In this document: positions 60,415 through 64,000 of the stretch, piece after piece
How the letters are laid out: every line of letters begins with the position of its first letter
Numbering within the stretch: the first letter of the stretch is position 1
NCBI RefSeq assembly: GCF_024199945.1
Contig: NZ_JANADP010000001.1
Location: 6,572,001-6,636,000, forward strand
Direction: 5' to 3'
Origin: Bradyrhizobium sp. CCGUVB4N
Lineage (GTDB): Bacteria > Pseudomonadota > Alphaproteobacteria > Rhizobiales > Xanthobacteraceae
DNA: 64,000 nt
The notes under the pieces: generated by a model
Seen by the model: the letters and a program-made list of their open reading frames with translations, nothing else
What the model was told of the DNA's origin: nothing
Databases searched by the model: none
Made by a program: the position numbers and the translations under genes

Positions 60415-62211
60415 CTACGCAAACCGCTTAACTTTGGAGTCGATCGCGCGGATTTCATCCGCGGCGATCCCCGCCAGATCCTTTAACTGCGCCAGCTGGT
60501 CCTCGGACATGTCCCGCGGGCGGGTGTCAAGCAAGCAGAGCGTACCGATACAGGTCCCGTCGGCCAGATTTAACGGATAGCCGGCGTAAAACCTGATCCG
60601 CGGCCCGCCACGCACCAGTGGATTATCGGCAACGCGGTCATCCCGGAGAGCATCGGACACGATGACCGGCTCCCGATGATAGACGACGTGGGCGCAGAAG
60701 GAGACGTCGCGAGGATTCTCTTGCACGGCAACCCCTTGCCGGGACTTGAACCATTGACGGTTCTCGTCGATGAAAGTGATGGTTGCCATCGGCACGTTGA
60801 ACAGAGCCACCGCAAGGCGCGTAATCCGATCGAACCGTTCCTCCGGCGGGCTGTCGAGAAGTCCAAGTTCGCGCATTGACGCCAGCCTTTTCTCCTCATC
60901 CTCTGGCACCGGCGCCCGTACCCAGCGACAGGCCTCCCGCAGAACCCACGCACGCATCTTCGTGCGCGCGTAGCTCTCCGTAAACGGCGTGATGAGCCAG
61001 TCTTTGACGCCATCCTCGGTATCCTCATCTCCGGCAATCGCTACAACCGGGAGGTTGTCGTCGTTCATCCCGCGGATCGCCTCGCAAATGCCCCGACTGT
61101 CTCGAGCTGCATCACGGTCGATAATTGCCAGTGACGGCGGGTCCCTGGAGATGATGGCTTGTGCGGCCTCGGCGCTTGCGCAGAAATTGGCACGAAGGCC
61201 TTCGGCGCTCGCTGCGCCTGTGAGCGCCGCGGCAATCTTGGGATCGGTCACGCTGATGAGTATTGAGCGTTGGACCAGTGCCGGCTCCAGGGGCGTCAGG
61301 GCGCTGAATTCCTCGCCAGCCACGTGAGGCGCACGGGCGTCTGACGCCTCCAACGAAATGACCTCCCCTTCAGCCGACGCTGAGACAACGAGCGCCGATC
61401 CGTCAGCGCGCAGATCAGCTCTCAGCTTTTCGACGATGCGCTCGACTGCGTCATCGTTTCGGAGCGGATCGTGATGTGCCAATGCAACATGCTTCACATG
61501 GGACCGCTGCGCCAATTTGACAACGAACTCACCGGTGCTGTGGCCCCAGCCGACTTTCGAGGGATACTCCGCCGCGGTGTATTGCGCATCGTGGATCAGC
61601 AGATCCGCGCCTTCGATGAAATCAGCATGCCGCTGATCCAGAACAGAAAACTCTCCATTCCCTTCGGCAAGGGCGCGGGAGAATGGCTCATGGTCACAGC
61701 AGTACACGGCCGCGACGCCGTCGGCCTCCAGGCGATAGCCCAAAGTCAGGGCAGGATGGTTCAAATACTGCGTGGTCACCTTGACGTCGTCGATCTCGAA
61801 GGTGCCCTCCACCAGGTCGTGATAGCGGATCGTGGCGCCAAACTCGTCGGTGGTGACCGGAAAATACGTGTGCTGCATCTGTCCTGCGAGCGTCTCCCGC
61901 AGTGATTGGTTGAGCCCCTTCGGTCCGTAGATGTCCCATTTGGTTCCTGACACGAAGAACGGGACAAAGAACGGAACGCCTTGAATGTGATCCCAATGCG
62001 TATGGCTGATCAGGATATGGCCGGCGAGATTCTTGACGCCTCCGGACATCAGCTTGAGGCCCAGGCCGTGGAGACCCGTCCCGCAATCGATGATCACGAG
62101 CGTCCCACGCGCCGTCCTGACCTCGACGCAGAGCGTGTTGCCCCCATAGCGGATGGTGGTGGGTCCAGGCTTTGGTATCGAACCGCGTGTGCCCCAAAAC
62201 TGAACTTGCAT
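60415..62211 (-). CDS. Metallo-beta-lactamase / receiver-like / GAF fusion protein
   Basis: ATG 62211 follows GGAGG with five bases spacing and gives 598 residues. An N-terminal MBL phosphodiesterase domain has HTHWDH (70-75) and later HDAQY and HHDP metal positions. A receiver-like domain (about 315-430) has an Asp in AIIDRD but Thr where the usual Lys of KPF stands, so it is probably not phosphorylated normally. A GAF domain ends the protein (about 445-590). It is likely a cytosolic sensor-hydrolase, perhaps acting on a cyclic nucleotide. It is divergent from DctA. Confidence 0.82.
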   Translation of the reverse strand: MQVQFWGTRGSIPKPGPTTIRYGGNTLCVEVRTARGTLVIIDCGTGLHGLGLKLMSGGVKNLAGHILISHTHWDHIQGVPFFVPFFVSGTKWDIYGPKGLNQSLRETLAGQMQHTYFPVTTDEFGATIRYHDLVEGTFEIDDVKVTTQYLNHPALTLGYRLEADGVAAVYCCDHEPFSRALAEGNGEFSVLDQRHADFIEGADLLIHDAQYTAAEYPSKVGWGHSTGEFVVKLAQRSHVKHVALAHHDPLRNDDAVERIVEKLRADLRADGSALVVSASAEGEVISLEASDARAPHVAGEEFSALTPLEPALVQRSILISVTDPKIAAALTGAASAEGLRANFCASAEAAQAIISRDPPSLAIIDRDAARDSRGICEAIRGMNDDNLPVVAIAGDEDTEDGVKDWLITPFTESYARTKMRAWVLREACRWVRAPVPEDEEKRLASMRELGLLDSPPEERFDRITRLAVALFNVPMATITFIDENRQWFKSRQGVAVQENPRDVSFCAHVVYHREPVIVSDALRDDRVADNPLVRGGPRIRFYAGYPLNLADGTCIGTLCLLDTRPRDMSEDQLAQLKDLAGIAADEIRAIDSKVKRFA

Positions 62212-62385
62212 CAGTTCCTCCGAGCCATCGTACCTGCAGCGGTATCCTATCGGTTCTGCCGCTCGACGGGACCAAAATCGGCGCACCGGCGGCAGGATCG
62301 GCCGCTCGCTTTCGCCAAATCGCGACAATCTGGCACGGTTGTTGCTCCATTGTGATGTTCTGAACGCCACAACGGGGGATTTATC

Positions 62386-63705
62386 ATGTCGACCATTGCC
62401 GCGGCCCCGGCCGCAGAGCGCAAGCCACTTTACGCCTCGCTGTTCGTCCAGGTGCTGGCGGCGCTGATCCTGGGCATCATCCTCGGCGTGGTCGCCCCGG
62501 ACTTCGCCATCAGCCTCAAGATCCTCAGCGACGCCTTCCTGAAATTGATCTCGATGATCGTGGCGCCGATCGTGTTCTGCGTCGTCGTGCACGGCATTGC
62601 CGGCGCCGGCGATCTCAAGAAAGTCGGCCGCGTCGGCGTCAAGGCGCTGTTGTATTTCGAAGCGATGACGACGGTGGCGCTCGTGGTTGGCCTTATCCTG
62701 GCCTACGTCTTCGGCCCCGGCCACGGCATGAATATCGATCCTTCGACGCTCGATGCCAAGGCGCTCAGCACCTATGCCGATAACGCCCACAAGCTGCAGG
62801 GCGCGGGCATCGGCTCCTTCCTGATGAACGTGATCCCGACCACTTCGTTCGACGCGTTGTCGCGCAACGACGTGCTCCAGGTGCTGTTCTTCGCCGTGCT
62901 GTTCGGCGTCGGCCTCGCGCTGGTCGGCGGCGAGAAGGGCGCGCTCGTGACCTCGATGATCGACGCGGCCTCGACGGTGCTGTTCCGCGTGATGGGGCTC
63001 ATCGTTCGCGTTGCCCCACTCGGCGTGCTCGGTGCGGTTGCTTACACCGTCGGTAAATATGGCGTCGGCTCGCTGAAGCAGCTCGTCTCGCTGGTCATGC
63101 TGTTCTACGTCTCGGTCGGCATCTTCGTGCTGGGCGTGCTCGGTGGCGTCATGGCACTCGCCGGCATCAACATCCTCAAATTCCTCGCCTACCTGCGCGA
63201 AGAGCTGATGATCGTGCTTGCGACCGCCTCCTCCGACGCCGTGCTGCCGCAGATCATGAAGAAGCTGGAGCGGATGGGCGTGAAGGATTCCGTGGTCGGT
63301 CTGGTCATTCCGACCGGTTATTCCTTCAACCTCGACGCCTTCTCGATCTACCTGACGCTCGCCGTCGTCTTCATCGCGCAGGCCACCAACACGCCGCTGT
63401 CCTTTGGCGATCTCCTGCTGGTGCTGGGCGTCTCGCTGATCACGTCAAAGGGCGCGCACGGCGTACCGGGCTCGGCGATCGTGATCCTCGCTGCCACGCT
63501 GAATGCGGTGCCGAGCATTCCCGCGATCGGCCTCGTGCTGGTGCTCTCGGTCGACTGGTTCATCGGCATGGCCCGCGCAGTCGGGAACCTCATCGGCAAT
63601 TGCGTGGCGACGGTCGTCGTGGCCGCCTGGGAAGGTGACCTCGACCGCGCCAAGGCGGCCAAGGTTCTCGAGGGTGGCGAGCTCGTGGATGTGACGGCGG
63701 GCTAG
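62386..63705 (+). CDS. dctA: Dicarboxylate/amino acid:cation symporter (DctA-type)
   Basis: This 439-residue protein has eight membrane helices and two hairpins of the DAACS family. Visible motifs are LKLISMIVAPIVFCVVVHGIA, the serine-rich ATASSDAVLPQ hairpin, PTGYSFNLDAF and SKGAHGVPGSAIV. It imports C4-dicarboxylates such as succinate with cations. Rhizobia often have several paralogues, so the symbol is a family-level assignment. Confidence 0.85.
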   Translation: MSTIAAAPAAERKPLYASLFVQVLAALILGIILGVVAPDFAISLKILSDAFLKLISMIVAPIVFCVVVHGIAGAGDLKKVGRVGVKALLYFEAMTTVALVVGLILAYVFGPGHGMNIDPSTLDAKALSTYADNAHKLQGAGIGSFLMNVIPTTSFDALSRNDVLQVLFFAVLFGVGLALVGGEKGALVTSMIDAASTVLFRVMGLIVRVAPLGVLGAVAYTVGKYGVGSLKQLVSLVMLFYVSVGIFVLGVLGGVMALAGINILKFLAYLREELMIVLATASSDAVLPQIMKKLERMGVKDSVVGLVIPTGYSFNLDAFSIYLTLAVVFIAQATNTPLSFGDLLLVLGVSLITSKGAHGVPGSAIVILAATLNAVPSIPAIGLVLVLSVDWFIGMARAVGNLIGNCVATVVVAAWEGDLDRAKAAKVLEGGELVDVTAG

Positions 63706-63753
63706 AGCATGATCCGGAAAAGTGTGCAGCGGTTTTCCGAAAAGATCATGCTC
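63705..63753. repeat. Dispersed palindromic repeat (GAGCATGATC...GATCATGCTC)
   Basis: The outer 10-base arms are a perfect inverted repeat and the inner part (CGGAAAA...TTTTCCG) is also paired. It begins at the last base of the DctA stop codon. I recall this element in many copies in Bradyrhizobium and Rhodopseudomonas. It may act as a transcript end. Confidence 0.75.
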
Positions 63754-63806
63754 AAACCATAACCCAGGCGCGATGACGATTCGTTTCATCGCGCTTTGTC
63801 CGCAGG

Positions 63807-64000
63807 TCAGTCATTCCACTGGAGGAGCGGCGTTCCATACGCCCTCCTCCAGACCGACAGGAAGCGCGGAAACCAGGAATGGGCGACCGCGCCCTTGTAG
63901 GCCCAGGTGCGGTATTTCAGGCCCTGCTCGGAGATCAGCTCCTGATAGCCACCGTGGACTTCGGTCGCGGTGCGAATGTCCTTCAGTATCCCTTGCGCGC
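63807..64000 (-). CDS. C-terminal end of an unrecognised protein, 5' part outside window
   Basis: The stop at 63807 closes a frame that is open to the window edge. The last residues read YQELISEQGLKYRTWAYKG and then WFPRFLSVWRRAYGTPLLQW, aromatic- and Trp-rich. Codon choice is typical of the neighbours. No family was recognised from 64 residues. Confidence 0.65.
   Translation of the reverse strand, partial: AQGILKDIRTATEVHGGYQELISEQGLKYRTWAYKGAVAHSWFPRFLSVWRRAYGTPLLQWND

Overview
The window looks like chromosomal DNA of a Bradyrhizobium-type alphaproteobacterium (Rhizobiales). The evidence is the high GC content, frequent GTG/TTG starts, small proteins of the DUF3551, DUF3606, phasin and GcrA types, and two kinds of dispersed non-coding repeat that I recall from Bradyrhizobium and Rhodopseudomonas genomes. 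No rRNA, tRNA, CRISPR array or intact transposase was found.

Region 1 (1-19.5 kb) is a dense catabolic cluster. It begins with the 5' part of a flavin monooxygenase/old-yellow-enzyme fusion that acts on salicylyl-CoA or 2-aminobenzoyl-CoA. Enoyl-CoA hydratase, SDR dehydrogenase, alpha/beta hydrolase, acyl-CoA dehydrogenase, AMP-forming CoA ligase, an octopine-dehydrogenase-family protein and a 3-hydroxyacyl-CoA dehydrogenase follow. Next come a NicX-like ring-cleavage dioxygenase, an SsuABC/TauABC-type ABC importer, an IlvD/Edd dehydratase, a 3-hydroxyisobutyrate-dehydrogenase-family protein, a two-component flavin monooxygenase with its reductase, and a CaiB/BaiF CoA-transferase. Uptake, CoA activation, hydroxylation, ring opening and beta-oxidation are all represented, but the substrate cannot be read from the sequence. 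An AT-rich operator of the form TATTTTA-N4-TAAAATA occurs in front of three of the transcription units.

Region 2 (19.5-26 kb) looks acquired. A three-gene cell-surface glycosylation operon (two polytopic membrane proteins around a GtrB-like glycosyltransferase) is bracketed by diverged 115-bp direct repeats. Gene-poor DNA flanks it and contains the C-terminal remnant of a UvrD-type helicase.

Region 3 (26-34 kb) holds many very small proteins, including several one-helix membrane peptides, plus a VOC protein, a Crp/Fnr regulator, a phytanoyl-CoA-dioxygenase-like protein and an NRAMP metal transporter that probably starts at CTG. Region 4 (33.6-38.7 kb) has an enolase-superfamily enzyme, a SoxC-like sulfite dehydrogenase with its cytochrome c, and arginase. 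Region 5 (38.7-45.6 kb) has a CHASE2-PAS-GGDEF-EAL protein and a FecR-domain protein divergent from a TpsB (ShlB/FhaC) outer-membrane transporter with no TpsA partner, then a lipase-like hydrolase.

Region 6 (45.6-51.5 kb) holds a phasin, several hypothetical proteins, and a GcrA-like regulator divergent from an S24 (CI/LexA-type) repressor, with TTCCG-N5-CGGAA operators on both sides of the repressor gene. Region 7 (51.5-64 kb) holds a quinone oxidoreductase, a MoxR ATPase with a CoxE-like VWA protein, a purine/amide nitrogen module (NCS2 permease, adenine deaminase, TetR regulator, formamidase), an MBL-receiver-GAF fusion and a DctA dicarboxylate transporter. The window ends in a partial unrecognised gene.
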